From contig JAHTBO010000005.1 of NCBI GenBank assembly GCA_019166125.1, positions 50,159 through 114,158 on the forward strand: DNA of 64,000 nt, given 5' to 3'. The stretch comes from Alcaligenaceae bacterium CGII-47. Its GTDB lineage: Bacteria > Pseudomonadota > Gammaproteobacteria > Burkholderiales > Burkholderiaceae_B. The translations under genes were made by a program, and so were the position numbers. A model generated the notes under the pieces. The model was not told the DNA's origin. It ran no database searches and saw only the letters and a program-made list of their open reading frames with translations. Within the stretch, counting starts at the first letter, position 1. Each line of letters starts with the position of its first letter. Below, one piece after another: positions 53,649 to 62,348 of the stretch.

Positions 53649-54803
53649 TTAGCGGTAGCGCAACTGGGCACGAGTAAGCTGGCTTAGGCTTGTTACCCCC
53701 ATAAGTTTCATGCCGCGTTCGACTTCATTTTTCAGGTTGAGCAAGGCTTTTTCCACCCCAGGCTGGCCACCGGCTGCAAGCGCATACAAATACATGTGTC
53801 CACCTGAACAAGCCGTGGCACCCGCGGCAATTGCCTTGAGAATATGGGTGCCGCGACGAATGCCACCATCGCAGATGATATCGATTTCACCACCTACCGC
53901 ATCTGCAATCTCGGATATCTGGTCAAATGGCGAGCGCGAACCATCAAGCTGTCGACCAGCATGGTTTGAAACCATAATTGCCGTGGCACCGATATCGACT
54001 GCTCGGCGCGCATCATCGACACTCATGATGCCTTTAAGGCACAAATGCCCATTCCAATATTTTTTGATCTCTTCGATGTCCTGCCAATTCATTGATTGAT
54101 CAAGCATCGTGGAAAAATAGTCACCGACAGAAATGGCTGTGCTCGTGCCCTGGCTGATATATTGGTCTAGCTGGGGCAGGTTGAATTTCTCTCGAAAAAG
54201 GTAATTAGCTGTCCAGTTGAGATGTGTGGCAAAGCTCAACAAACTGCGTAAGGTCAGCTTGGGTGGTGAGGTGAAGCCTGTGCGTAGATCTCGTTCACGG
54301 TTCCCCCCTGTGCTGGTATCCACCGTGATGGCAACCGCATCAAAGCCGGCAGCCTTACAGCGGTCGATCATGTTGTACGTTAAGCCGCGATCTTTGTGCA
54401 CATAGAGTTGGAATAGCTTAGGTGTGGTGATTGTCTGTCCGATCTCTTCGACACTCACGGTGCCCAGCGATGAAATACCGAAGTACGTATTGAATTTTTC
54501 TGCTGCCCGTGCAACAGCGCGCTCACCATCATGATGGAATAGGCGCTGCAGCGCGGTGGGCGAGCAAAAAATCGGTAATGACAAGCGCTTGCCCATGACC
54601 TGCACCGACATATCGACGTTTTCGACGCCTACAAGCACGTTTGGCACCAAATCGCAGTCTGCAAACGCATCCGTATTACGTCGATAGGTGATCTCGTCGT
54701 CGGCAGCCCCATCTATATAGTGAAAGACTGGTGCCGGCAGCCGACGCTTAGCCAAGGCGCGGAAATCATCAACATTATGGCAGCGCTCGATAGAGGATTT
54801 CAT
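53649..54803 (-). CDS. FMN-dependent 2-hydroxyacid dehydrogenase (L-lactate dehydrogenase type)
   Basis: 384 residues, LldD length. PAPVFHYIDGAADDEITYRRN near 23-43, LCLKGIMSVDDA with the FMN-binding Lys, the active-site SNHAGRQLDGS (usual form SNHGGRQLD; Gly to Ala next to the catalytic His) and IICDGGIRRGTHILKA. It oxidises L-lactate or a related 2-hydroxy acid and passes electrons to quinone at the membrane. The group also includes glycolate and mandelate enzymes, so the substrate is not certain. Confidence 0.88.
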   Translation of the reverse strand: MKSSIERCHNVDDFRALAKRRLPAPVFHYIDGAADDEITYRRNTDAFADCDLVPNVLVGVENVDMSVQVMGKRLSLPIFCSPTALQRLFHHDGERAVARAAEKFNTYFGISSLGTVSVEEIGQTITTPKLFQLYVHKDRGLTYNMIDRCKAAGFDAVAITVDTSTGGNRERDLRTGFTSPPKLTLRSLLSFATHLNWTANYLFREKFNLPQLDQYISQGTSTAISVGDYFSTMLDQSMNWQDIEEIKKYWNGHLCLKGIMSVDDARRAVDIGATAIMVSNHAGRQLDGSRSPFDQISEIADAVGGEIDIICDGGIRRGTHILKAIAAGATACSGGHMYLYALAAGGQPGVEKALLNLKNEVERGMKLMGVTSLSQLTRAQLRYR

Positions 54804-54860
54804 GATGGATCCAAGTTAAGCGGTCAGGGGCTGTGACCAGAGGATACACAAAGCATAAAA

Positions 54861-54890
54861 CAAAAACGCCACTCGTTTAAGAGTAGCGTA
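54861..54890 (-). terminator. Terminator after tRNA-Thr
   Basis: Minus strand ACGCTACTC pairs with GAGTGGCGT around TTAAAC, followed by TTTTTG; 17 bases past the tRNA 3' end. Confidence 0.85.
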
Positions 54891-54905
54891 ATTTATTGAT
54901 GGGAT

Positions 54906-54981
54906 TGGTGCCGATGAAAGGAGTCGAACCCTCGACCTTCTCATTACGAATGAGCTGCTCTACCAACTGAGCTACATCGGC
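54906..54981 (-). tRNA. tRNA-Thr (anticodon CGT)
   Basis: 76-base cloverleaf on the minus strand: acceptor GCCGATG/CATCGGC, anticodon stem-loop CTCATTCGTAATGAG with anticodon CGT, T loop GTTCGACTC, CCA encoded at 54906-54908. Confidence 0.96.
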
Positions 54982-55037
54982 CTGACCCGCCAAAGCCAGC
55001 TATTATACATGCATTGAATCGACTCAGGAGTAGGCTA

Positions 55038-55412
55038 ATGGGCAACGTCGCATCCTTATTGTTGGTGGCAGCGATCCTGCCGTATTGTGCGGCGATCGCC
55101 GCCAAGGCGGGTGGGCAGGCCTTTGATAATAATTCCCCCAGAGGCTGGTTGGCAGCGCAGGCGGGTTGGCGTGGGCGGGCCAATGCGGCGCAGGCGAATT
55201 TGTTCGAGGGCTTGCCATTTTTCTATGCGGCGGTGCTGTTTGCGCTCTACGCCGGCGCCAGCCCAGAGCGCCTCGCCGCGCTGATGCTCGCCTGGGTATT
55301 AGTGCGCGTTTTATACATTATTGCCTATATATTGGGACGCGGGACGATTCGTTCCTTTATTTGGGGGGGTGCCTTGGTGCTGAATCTGATGATTCTATTT
55401 GCTGCTGCCTAG
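55038..55412 (+). CDS. MAPEG-family membrane protein
   Basis: 124 residues from the ATG at 55038 with CAGGAG upstream; the frame is open from 55014. Four membrane helices and the MAPEG segment RANAAQANLFEGLPFFYAAVL near residues 54-74. Eukaryotic members are glutathione or eicosanoid enzymes; the bacterial role is unclear. Its 3' end overlaps the convergent PerM-like gene by 56 bases. Confidence 0.88.
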   Translation: MGNVASLLLVAAILPYCAAIAAKAGGQAFDNNSPRGWLAAQAGWRGRANAAQANLFEGLPFFYAAVLFALYAGASPERLAALMLAWVLVRVLYIIAYILGRGTIRSFIWGGALVLNLMILFAAA

Positions 55413-56481
55413 CGGTGCGCTCGGCCTCGATATTTGTCTGAATGGCCTCGGGAAACAGGTCCCAGCAGGCGATGAATAAGGCTGCGAATAGTGGCCCGAT
55501 GACGAATCCATTCAGACCGAATACGGCCAGGCCACCGAGGGTAGAGATCAGGACCACAAAATCGGGTAACTTCGTGTCCTTACCCACTAGAATCGGTCGC
55601 AGAATGTTGTCGATGAGGCCGATCACTAGCACACCGAATAATGTCAAAATAATGCCATCCACGTAGGCACCAGTGACCAGGAAATAGATGGCAACCGGCA
55701 CCCATATAAGTGATGCACCAACAGCCGGCAGTAGCGAAAGAAAAGCCATCGCCACGCCCCAGAATAGGGCGCCCTGAATGCCCAAAAAGACGAACATCAG
55801 GCCACCGAGCACACCTTGCGTCATGGCGATGACGATATTGCCTTTTACCGTAGCGCGCACCACGGTGGTGAATTTACGAAACAGATGGCGCCGATGCTCT
55901 TCGCTCAGGGGGATCAGTCGTCGCCCTTGCTGTGCTAACTGCGAGCCGTCGCGCAGTAGAAAAAACAGCAGGTACAGCATGATGCCCAGCCCGATGACAA
56001 ACTGAAAGGTGTTCTGGCCGATATTGACGGCCTGTTTGGCCAGGTATTGGCTGCCCTGCAGAGCAGCCGCAGAGAGTTTTTCCTTGATGCTCAGCAAATC
56101 CCCCACGCCAAATGAATCTAGCGATTGATGGACTGATAGCGGCAGCGCAGCGACAATTTGCTCGTAGTAGGCACCCAGATTGAGTTGTCCTGTATTGATG
56201 CGCGTATAGAGTCCTGCGACTTCATTGGCCAGAGAGCCCGCAATAAAGATCACCGGAATGATCACGATCAGGGTGATGATGATGAGGGTGATGAATGCTG
56301 CCAAGTTCCTGCGCCGCCCCAGGATCGCGTAGATGTAATGGTGGAAGGGACCAAAAATTACTGCCAGGACGACCCCCCAGAATATGGCCGGATAAAAAGG
56401 TAGCAGCACGCTGATGAACGCTATCGACACCGCGGCCAGCAAGAGCAGGAAGCTGCGGAAGTGTAGGGTGGACGTTTGCAT
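55357..56481 (-). CDS. PerM/AI-2E-family membrane protein
   Basis: About 374 residues from the ATG at 56481 (AGGAAAAC just upstream); a TTG at 56520 and ATG at 56499 are open alternatives. Seven or eight membrane helices in the family pattern, with PFYPAIFWGVVLAVIFGP near the start, GSLANEVAGLY, the GVLGGLMFVFLGIQGALFWGVAMAFLSLLPAVGA region (read in parts) and DNILRPILVGK. The family includes the TqsA autoinducer exporter and Na/H antiporter-like members; no specific role can be given. Confidence 0.9.
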   Translation of the reverse strand: MQTSTLHFRSFLLLLAAVSIAFISVLLPFYPAIFWGVVLAVIFGPFHHYIYAILGRRRNLAAFITLIIITLIVIIPVIFIAGSLANEVAGLYTRINTGQLNLGAYYEQIVAALPLSVHQSLDSFGVGDLLSIKEKLSAAALQGSQYLAKQAVNIGQNTFQFVIGLGIMLYLLFFLLRDGSQLAQQGRRLIPLSEEHRRHLFRKFTTVVRATVKGNIVIAMTQGVLGGLMFVFLGIQGALFWGVAMAFLSLLPAVGASLIWVPVAIYFLVTGAYVDGIILTLFGVLVIGLIDNILRPILVGKDTKLPDFVVLISTLGGLAVFGLNGFVIGPLFAALFIACWDLFPEAIQTNIEAERTARQQQIESSDSAPRHPPK

Positions 56482-56658
56482 GTTTTCCTGATGAGACATG
56501 GTGGTTGGAGTCGTATTCAATATTGCCCGATAGTGCGGATAGGGTGCGCAATCGCCGTGCCTAGCACCAACACCCCTTCGCGGACCCGTTTGAGCAGGCT
56601 AAATGAATAATAGCTGATCGTGGTGATGGGCAGCCCCGCTTTGGCAGGCAGCGTCCGG

Positions 56659-57624
56659 TTAAAGCCAGTTGATCTTCTTAAAGCGCACGTACAATCCTGC
56701 GCATATCGCGGCCATGCAACCGAGAATGATGAAATAGCCGTATCGTATATGAAGCTCAGGCATGTACTCAAAGTTCATGCCGTAGATCCCTGCAATCGCT
56801 GTCGGGATAGCCAGGATGGCGGCCCAGGCCGCTAGTTGTTTGGTGATCTTGCCTTGCCGTTCGTTCTCGAATAATTGGCTCGCGTCAAAGACAGAGATCA
56901 ATACATCGCGCAAGCTGCTCACGAGGCTCTCTACCCGACGGACATGGTCGAGCACGTCACTGAAGTAGGGTTGTGTCTCGCGGTCGATACAGGGCACATC
57001 AATATGCACTAATTTAGCGCAGACCTCGGACATGGGGCCAAGAACGCGCTGGAACAGAATCAACTCGCGGCGCAGTCTGAATATCCGTGTGATCTGGTCG
57101 CGCCCGAGAAATGAGTCGAGCATTGTTTGCTCCATGTTGAGCACGGCGTCCTCAATGGTCTCCATGATAGGTAGATAACCGTCGACAATAAAATCGAGAA
57201 TGGCATGTAGAACATAATCCGAGCCTTGGCGTAGCAAAGACGGTGCCGCTTCGAGTTGTGTGCGCAGTGATGTATGGGCGCGAGCAGAACCGTGCCGGAC
57301 GGTGATGATATGGCCTTTGCCCACGAAGGCCGACGTGCCTCCGTAAATGAGGTGATCACCCTCCAGATAAGCGGTTCTGGCCACGACAAAAATCTGCTCG
57401 CCATAGACATCAACCTTGGGGGCGTGATCGGCACTGAGCGCGTCCTCGACCGCCAGCGGGTGGAGGCCAAAATTCTGTTGCAGGAGCTCGAGCTCTTCAG
57501 GCGTGGGATCGTGAAGTCCGATCCACACAAATTCAGAACCGCCTATTTGGGGGCGTGCAGCCTCTAGGGTGACGCCGGCGACGCGGCATCCATCGCGATA
57601 GACATAGGCGGCTACAACGCTCAT
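56659..57624 (-). CDS. corA: CorA-type magnesium/cobalt transporter
   Basis: 321 residues. Long cytoplasmic N-terminal domain (ITVRHG, acidic and helical parts), two C-terminal membrane helices with the pore motif YGMNFEYMPEL near 282-292, and a short basic end (RFKKINWL). Pentameric channel for Mg2+. It stands between the PerM-like gene and the second norB, with about 75 bases to the latter's stop. Confidence 0.93.
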   Translation of the reverse strand: MSVVAAYVYRDGCRVAGVTLEAARPQIGGSEFVWIGLHDPTPEELELLQQNFGLHPLAVEDALSADHAPKVDVYGEQIFVVARTAYLEGDHLIYGGTSAFVGKGHIITVRHGSARAHTSLRTQLEAAPSLLRQGSDYVLHAILDFIVDGYLPIMETIEDAVLNMEQTMLDSFLGRDQITRIFRLRRELILFQRVLGPMSEVCAKLVHIDVPCIDRETQPYFSDVLDHVRRVESLVSSLRDVLISVFDASQLFENERQGKITKQLAAWAAILAIPTAIAGIYGMNFEYMPELHIRYGYFIILGCMAAICAGLYVRFKKINWL

Positions 57625-57699
57625 TGTGCTTCCCTTGGTGTGCGCTGATACGCTGAACCGTTGGCGTTTAGCGTGACGGTTCGGCGTATCAGCCGGGGT

Positions 57700-59988
57700 C
57701 TAGACTGATGATTTCACGGCATTGCCTATATTATCGGATCGCAAGCCCTTTGGTGACGATTGAAAGACACCAATGACGACTTGCCAAGCGATAGCGAGGC
57801 CGCCCACGATAAAGACAATATCACCAAAGGTCCGGATCCAGCGTAAGGTCTGCAAGAATTCCTGTTGCATGAATTCCTGACCGCGCGCATACCACATGCC
57901 CACGCCGACACTGGCTTCGAACTGATACAGGCCAACGGGTAGCAGACTGGTGAAAATCATTAGGACCAGTCCCGCATTCAGCCACCAAAACCCTGTGAAC
58001 AACAGCTTGTCGTTGAACTGTAGATTAGGCCGGATGTAATGTAGGACGAGCAGAACGAAGCCAATCGACAGGAAGCCATATACCCCGAACAGCGCAGCGT
58101 GCGAATGGACAGCTGTGGTGTTGAGGCCCTGGAGGTAGAACAGCGCGATGGGAGTATTGATCATGAACCCGAAAACACCGGCGCCGAGCATATTCCAGAA
58201 GGCGACAGCAACAAAGCACATGATGGGCCATTTAACGGCTTGCATCCACGGTGCGCGATCCTTGAGTCGCCAGTGCTCCCATGCTTCGTAGCCCAGTAAA
58301 ATCAAAGGCACGACTTCAAGGGCACTGAAGGCGGCGCCAATTGCCATGATGGGGGTTGTTGTACCTGAAAAGTAAATATGATGGAATGTTCCGGGCACCC
58401 CACCCACCATGAATAGCGAGGCGGCAACCAGGCTCGCTGCGGTTGCCATGCGTTTTGAAACCAGGCCCATGCTCGAGAAGACAAACGCCAGGGCAGTTGT
58501 TGCAAAGACTTCAAAAATGCCTTCTACCCACAGATGCACCACCCACCAACGCCAGTACTCCATGATTGTGATGTGTGTGCGTTCACCGTAGAACAGGCCC
58601 GCCCCATAAAACAGCCCAATTGCGATTGTTGACGTACATAGCAAGGCAAGCAGGTTCTTGTCGCCGCCGCGTTTCAACGCAGGGATGAAGGCGCGCAGCA
58701 TCAGGCCCAGCCAGAACAAAATTCCGATATAGAGGACGATTTGCCAGGCTCGACCCAGATCCAGATATTCATACCCCTGATGTCCCAGCCAGAAACTTAA
58801 GTTGGCCGGCAGAATATGTTTGATCGCCAAGAAGTTGCCGATCAGTGAGCCGACGACAACAACGATCAGTGCCCAGAAAAGAATATCGACACCGAGCTTT
58901 TGAAATTTCGGATCCTTTCCCCCATTGATGACCGGGGCGAGGAACAAGCCAACGCTTAAAAAGGCGGTGGCAATCCAGAATATGGCAAGCTGCAGGTGCC
59001 AGGTGCGTGTCAGTGCATAGGGGAACCACTGCGACACATCGATACCATAGAACTGCTGCCCTTCGATGGTGTAGTGCGCGGTAAAACCGCCCAGCATAAT
59101 TTGCGCAATAAATAGCGCCACGACAACGAACAGGTATTTACCTAGTGCCTTTTGTGAGGGAGTCAGACCCGTTAACGTCAGTGGATCGTGTTCGGGGGTA
59201 ATGGGTTCAGGTTCGTGCCGACGTAAGAATGCCCAACCCAACACCAGCAGCCCGACACCAGCAATTAAAATGATAACGCAGGCAAGCGACCACAGAATAT
59301 TCTCGGTCGTCGGGTGGTTCCCAATTAACGGTTCGGGGGGCCAATTATTGGTATAGGTTGCGACGGTACCGGGTCTCTCGGTTGAGGCAGCCCAAGCGGA
59401 CCAAAAGAAAAATTTAGTTAGATCGTCGCGCCGGCTCGCATCGGGAAGCGTACCTTCCTTCATGGCGTAGTTAGCGCGTGTTTGCTGTAACTCTGGTGCA
59501 TCGCCATAAAGGCGATGATAGTAGTCGGCAGTTTGCGCGATGGCTGCGGCCCGGCGCTCTGATACGGTAACCGTACCGGTATCTGCATTGAATGTGTTGG
59601 TGCGATATTCCGTCTTTAACTCATGATTCAGCGCTGCCTGCGCGTTGAAATCCAGTTCATCATAAGAAGTTTTACCGTATTGCTCTTGTGCAGCAAAGTT
59701 CAGCCAAGCGAGCAGCTCGCGGTGTAGCCAGTCTGCCGTCCAGTCTGGCGCCTGATAGGCGCCATGTCCCCAAATTGAACCAATTTGCATACCGCCCGTA
59801 CTCTGCCAGGCTGTTTGGCCATCTAGAATCCCTTCATTGGTCATCAGGACCTTGTTAGAGGAAGTAACAACTTGCGTCGGGATCGGTGGCGCATTTTTGT
59901 ATATTTCTACGCCTGAAAAACCTAAAATAAGAAACGTAATAATCAGAATTGAAATTAGCGTCCACCACAGCCTGCGGTACTCACCCAT
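57700..59988 (-). CDS. norB: Quinol-dependent nitric oxide reductase (qNor), second copy
   Basis: 762 residues; GAGGAG lies six bases before the ATG. Same fold as the 44-kb copy: N-terminal extension with IWGHGAYQAPD, ligands H331, H485, E489, H536, H537, E558, H628 and H630 all present. But the active-site loop is GVPGTFHHIYFSGTT instead of GTGHHWYFTG, it lacks the CxxC loop, and overall identity between the copies is only moderate by eye. So this is a different qNor lineage, not a recent duplicate. Divergent from the hpf-like gene over about 210 bases. Confidence 0.95.
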   Translation of the reverse strand: MGEYRRLWWTLISILIITFLILGFSGVEIYKNAPPIPTQVVTSSNKVLMTNEGILDGQTAWQSTGGMQIGSIWGHGAYQAPDWTADWLHRELLAWLNFAAQEQYGKTSYDELDFNAQAALNHELKTEYRTNTFNADTGTVTVSERRAAAIAQTADYYHRLYGDAPELQQTRANYAMKEGTLPDASRRDDLTKFFFWSAWAASTERPGTVATYTNNWPPEPLIGNHPTTENILWSLACVIILIAGVGLLVLGWAFLRRHEPEPITPEHDPLTLTGLTPSQKALGKYLFVVVALFIAQIMLGGFTAHYTIEGQQFYGIDVSQWFPYALTRTWHLQLAIFWIATAFLSVGLFLAPVINGGKDPKFQKLGVDILFWALIVVVVGSLIGNFLAIKHILPANLSFWLGHQGYEYLDLGRAWQIVLYIGILFWLGLMLRAFIPALKRGGDKNLLALLCTSTIAIGLFYGAGLFYGERTHITIMEYWRWWVVHLWVEGIFEVFATTALAFVFSSMGLVSKRMATAASLVAASLFMVGGVPGTFHHIYFSGTTTPIMAIGAAFSALEVVPLILLGYEAWEHWRLKDRAPWMQAVKWPIMCFVAVAFWNMLGAGVFGFMINTPIALFYLQGLNTTAVHSHAALFGVYGFLSIGFVLLVLHYIRPNLQFNDKLLFTGFWWLNAGLVLMIFTSLLPVGLYQFEASVGVGMWYARGQEFMQQEFLQTLRWIRTFGDIVFIVGGLAIAWQVVIGVFQSSPKGLRSDNIGNAVKSSV

Positions 59989-60196
59989 GCTTTTCTCCTC
60001 AGGATCGAATCGGTACTAAGAATTAAAACTAAGATCAGATGAGCAAAGTTTTATGCCTAATTTTGCCCCACAGTGTAACGTATCATCAGTGATTTGTGAT
60101 TGAGGCTTCAAATTAAAGATTTGCCTGGTATTTCCATATTTTGCACTGCAACATTATCTATGTTAAAAGTGATCGGCACCTATAAGGAATATAGCG

Positions 60197-60553
60197 ATGA
60201 AAGTACAAATAAATACAGATAGTAATATTTCGATATCCCAAGAGCTGGGCGCTGAAATCCAAGAGAAAATCGACAGAGCACTGAAACGCTTTTCAGATCG
60301 GATTACCCGAATTGAAGTTCATCTAAGTGATCTGGACAGCACAAAGGCTGGGCCAGATGACAAACGATGTGTGATTGAAGCACGTGTGGCGGGATTGAAT
60401 CCCGTAACGGTTAGCCATTCAGCCCAGTCTTCTTCTTTGGCTGTGGACGGGGCATGCGAAAAGATAGTGAATGCTTTGAATACAGTCTTTGGTAGGCGGG
60501 ATGCGGTGCAGCACGATAAAATAATCCCATCAGATTCATCTGACCCTGCTTAA
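60197..60553 (+). CDS. Ribosome hibernation factor, HPF/RaiA-like
   Basis: 118 residues; AAGGA upstream of the ATG. The S30AE fold is seen: IQEKIDRALKRFSDRITRIEVHLSD, RCVIEARVAGLNPVTVSH, and a second helix with ACEKIVNALNTVFGRRDA. Short-form length, without the C-terminal dimerisation domain of long HPF. It binds the 30S decoding site and stores ribosomes under stress. It is followed at once by the baeRF gene and is divergent from the second norB, so control by NO or low oxygen is possible (inference). Confidence 0.85.
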   Translation: MKVQINTDSNISISQELGAEIQEKIDRALKRFSDRITRIEVHLSDLDSTKAGPDDKRCVIEARVAGLNPVTVSHSAQSSSLAVDGACEKIVNALNTVFGRRDAVQHDKIIPSDSSDPA

Positions 60554-60598
60554 TGGGTTTTCGTGCTTGTAATGCCTATTTTTCAAATGAGAGGATCT

Positions 60599-61768
60599 AT
60601 GCTGATACTTCGAAGCCTTAACGAGCTGTTGGACCCGATTGGTGGGGGCCCGTATATTTCTCTTTATCAACCCACACATCGACATCATCCAGATAATAAG
60701 CAGGATTTAATCCTATTTCGCAATCTCGTCAAGCAAATCGAGGATTCCTTAAGCACTCAGCACCCAAAAGCCAGCGTCGCGACGCTTCTTGCCCCCTTTC
60801 ATGCATTGGCTGCCGATTCCGATTTCTGGAATCACACCACCGAGGGTATTGCTGTATTCGGTAGCGACAGTTTTTTTCGGGTAACGCGCCTCCAACGTCC
60901 CACCGCCGAGCTCGCGATCGCAGCAGACAGTTTCCACATTAAGCCTCTTTTACGTGTTTTGCAGTCGGCCGAGCGCTTTCATGTACTCAGTATTAACCGG
61001 CAGACCGTGCGTTTGTTTGAGGGGAATCGTGATCACCTTGACGAGGCGGATCTCGCGGCTGAGGTGCCCTCGACGGCGACCGATGTGGTAGGCGAGGATT
61101 CGTCTGCACCCGTGGGCACAGTCCGTTCTGTCGGCGGCCCGGGTGGCGCGGTTCCGGCAGGTGGTGCAGGTGCAGGTGGGATACGCTATAGCCACGGTAC
61201 AAAGAGTGCAGTAATTGACCAACAGACTGAACGATTTTTCAGAGAGGTCGATCGGACAATCACCGAACATCACTCAAAGCCCACGGGTTTGCCGCTTGTG
61301 CTCGCCGCCTTGCCAGAGCATCATGCGATGTTTCGGGCGGTCAGTCATAATGCTCAGTTACTTGCCCAGGGCATCGAGGTCAATCCCGATACCTTGTCGC
61401 TCGATGAGCTACGTGTCCTGGCCTGGGCAGTCATCGAGCCCAATTATCTGCAGCGTCTTGCTGACTTTGTCGATCAATTCAGTGCGGCTCGCAACGCGGA
61501 CCAAGGTAGCGCTGAGTTGGCTGAGGTGGCTGGCGCTGCTGTGGCAGGGCGTGTTCGGGTATTGCTCTTGGAGGCTGACCGGCAGATTCCAGGACGGATA
61601 GATATGAAGACCGGCGCTATACAGCCCGAGCAACAGCAGGATCCCCAGGTCGATGATATGTTGGACGATCTTGCCGAGCAGGTGATCAGGACGGGGGGCG
61701 AAGTCATCATGGTGCCGGCACTGCGTATGCCTGTCACAACGGGTCTGGCGGCAATTTATCGCTTTTAG
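60599..61768 (+). CDS. Bacterial archaeo-eukaryotic release factor-like protein (baeRF, family 3-like)
   Basis: 389 residues from the ATG at 60599 (GAGAGGATCT upstream). The start MLILRSLNELL and GGPYISLYQPTHR, a central GGPGGAVPAGGAGAGG loop (about 178-193) and a C-terminal Rossmann-like part with VRVLLLEADRQIPGRID and GGEVIMVPALRMP match the bacterial eRF1-like proteins (baeRF), best family 3. The Gly-rich loop is at the place of the GGQ loop of eRF1 domain 2, so peptidyl-tRNA hydrolysis or ribosome rescue is proposed for the group; it is not proven. Next to a hibernation factor, which fits a ribosome role. Confidence 0.75.
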   Translation: MLILRSLNELLDPIGGGPYISLYQPTHRHHPDNKQDLILFRNLVKQIEDSLSTQHPKASVATLLAPFHALAADSDFWNHTTEGIAVFGSDSFFRVTRLQRPTAELAIAADSFHIKPLLRVLQSAERFHVLSINRQTVRLFEGNRDHLDEADLAAEVPSTATDVVGEDSSAPVGTVRSVGGPGGAVPAGGAGAGGIRYSHGTKSAVIDQQTERFFREVDRTITEHHSKPTGLPLVLAALPEHHAMFRAVSHNAQLLAQGIEVNPDTLSLDELRVLAWAVIEPNYLQRLADFVDQFSAARNADQGSAELAEVAGAAVAGRVRVLLLEADRQIPGRIDMKTGAIQPEQQQDPQVDDMLDDLAEQVIRTGGEVIMVPALRMPVTTGLAAIYRF

Positions 61769-61868
61769 ATGCGTCCGCGCATGAACGCTATGAATTTAGG
61801 GTGGGTGGCATAGGCGATGTTCAGGCGCATGGCTTGGGTAGTCGCTTGATTGTGCCGTCCACATTGGG
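61765..61868 (-). pseudogene. Possible coding scrap (aminotransferase-like C-terminus)
   Basis: Downstream of dctQ on the minus strand an open stretch of about 34 codons ends in TAMRLNIAYATHPKF-like residues (read AMRLNIAYATHPKFIAFMR) and a TAA. The pattern recalls the last strand and helix of PLP aminotransferases, but the piece is short and lacks a start; chance is possible. Confidence 0.2.
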
Positions 61869-61869
61869 G

Positions 61870-62337
61870 TTAACGCCGCCGGACCTCATTCAACAGCATC
61901 AAGCCGCTTTGTAAAACAATCATTATCCCGCTGGCAACCACGATCCAGCGTGAAGGCCAGACCATCAGCGTCCCGGTGATGGTCTGCGTACTTTCGCTAA
62001 TCATTGTGTTGCGCACGGCATCGATGCTACCGCGCCAGACCAGCAATACGCCAAAGCCGATGAATAGCAGTTGTGTCAGGCATTGGCACAGACAAGAGAA
62101 GCGAGCTGAGAAACCATCCGAGAAAATTTCTGCAACGATATGTTGATCCCGGCTTTGCACATAGGCCATGGACAAATACACGATAGCGATCATGTAATAG
62201 CGTGAGACCAATTCTATGGTTCCATCGATCGGGTAATCAAATAGATATGACGACAAGGCGTCTGCCGTCATGTGCAAGGCCATTAGGCCCAACAATACGC
62301 TAGAGCCAAATACCATAAAGCGATTTAAAGCTTTCAT
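61870..62337 (-). CDS. dctQ: TRAP transporter small permease (DctQ)
   Basis: 155 residues, four membrane helices, with IELVSRYYMIAIVYLSMAYV (second helix) and the QSRDQHIVAEIF segment typical of DctQ. Couples to DctM in uptake of organic acids driven by Na+ or H+. Last of the operon, 11 bases after dctM. Confidence 0.92.
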   Translation of the reverse strand: MKALNRFMVFGSSVLLGLMALHMTADALSSYLFDYPIDGTIELVSRYYMIAIVYLSMAYVQSRDQHIVAEIFSDGFSARFSCLCQCLTQLLFIGFGVLLVWRGSIDAVRNTMISESTQTITGTLMVWPSRWIVVASGIMIVLQSGLMLLNEVRRR

Positions 62338-62348
62338 GCGAGACTATC

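Noticed and set aside
59989..60196. Possible FNR box TTGA-GGCT-TCAA between norB and hpf
   Set aside because: Spacing between half sites is four, not the six needed for TTGAT-N4-ATCAA; not claimed as a site.
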